This document shows, in pieces, positions 33,401 to 33,493 of a stretch of DNA of 33,493 nt. Source of the stretch: an uncultured Hyphomicrobiales bacterium (GTDB taxonomy: Bacteria > Pseudomonadota > Alphaproteobacteria > Rhizobiales > Devosiaceae); the NCBI GenBank assembly GCA_903842455.1, contig CAIMLX010000168.1, positions 1 through 33,493 on the forward strand, in the 5' to 3' direction. Position numbers and translations under genes: made by a program. Each line of letters begins with the position of its first letter. Position 1 is the stretch's first letter. The notes under the pieces are model-generated. The model ran no database searches. It was not told the DNA's origin and worked only from the letters and a program-made list of their open reading frames with translations.

Positions 33401-33493
33401 GCCGGCCGATCGGGGTTTTGGGCTTATGGTACCGCGACCCGGGAGCATCCCGTGCCGCATCGCGAGAAGCGTGGGTGGCCTGGCAACCCGGGC

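Noticed and set aside
33239-33460. 73-residue open frame on the minus strand
   Set aside because: Arg/Pro/Gly-rich, passes through a terminator hairpin with its T-run, no ribosome site.
33413-33493. Possible tRNA or other RNA gene at the right edge
   Set aside because: GC hairpins are present, but there is no T-arm consensus or cloverleaf in the visible part.

Overview
The window is GC-rich, densely packed chromosomal DNA from an alphaproteobacterium, most likely a Hyphomicrobiales member close to Devosia. The evidence is the family content: DUF992, DUF1192, DUF1013/TrcR, two DUF465 proteins, an RcdA-like DUF1465 protein, a split PntAA/PntAB/PntB transhydrogenase with an aa3-oxidase subunit IV gene in front, and two intergenic TTAA-N7-TTAA boxes of the CtrA type. 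The genus is an inference. I see no rRNA, convincing tRNA, IS element, prophage or CRISPR array.

Layout. 1-5155: tail of a host-attachment-family gene, a membrane-anchored SH3 protein, an orphan HerA-like ATPase, a 330-bp gap with three copies of a short palindromic repeat, and dxs. 5223-10469: envelope genes on the minus strand (M15/DUF882 peptidase, L,D-transpeptidase) and a sigma-54-dependent response regulator with a CtrA-type box upstream. 10711-18185: plus strand, with an M3 peptidase, then the unit coxIV-pntAA-pntAB-X-Y-pntB, then a membrane protein of unknown function. X is an exported protein and Y a small three-helix membrane protein; both are fused into the transhydrogenase operon by 1- and 4-base overlaps. 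18259-19788: a FrnE/DsbA-like thioredoxin-fold protein and a membrane-anchored alpha/beta hydrolase. 19981-23693: minus strand, with DUF992, ribosomal protein S21 (TTG start), purE-purK, a TetR regulator with a perfect palindromic operator, and one DUF465 gene. A second, 57-residue DUF465 gene diverges from it at 23875. 24103-28024: a compact minus-strand unit trcR-kefC-TSUP-VOC, with a good sigma-70 promoter at its head and a terminator at its end. 28133-33222: a quinone oxidoreductase, DUF1192, a second SH3 protein, a leader region with a CtrA box and an orphan terminator, an RcdA-like gene, ribosomal protein L31 and an ABC exporter.

Themes. Most genes are housekeeping (isoprenoid precursor, purine, ribosome, redox). 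Two threads deserve attention. The first is X and Y inside the proton-translocating transhydrogenase operon, the best candidate here for an undescribed accessory system. The second is cell-cycle control: TrcR, an RcdA-like protease adaptor and a TacA-like sigma-54 regulator are all present, and the only two perfect CtrA-type boxes I found lie upstream of the last two. All functional assignments come from reading motifs by eye; no database search was run.
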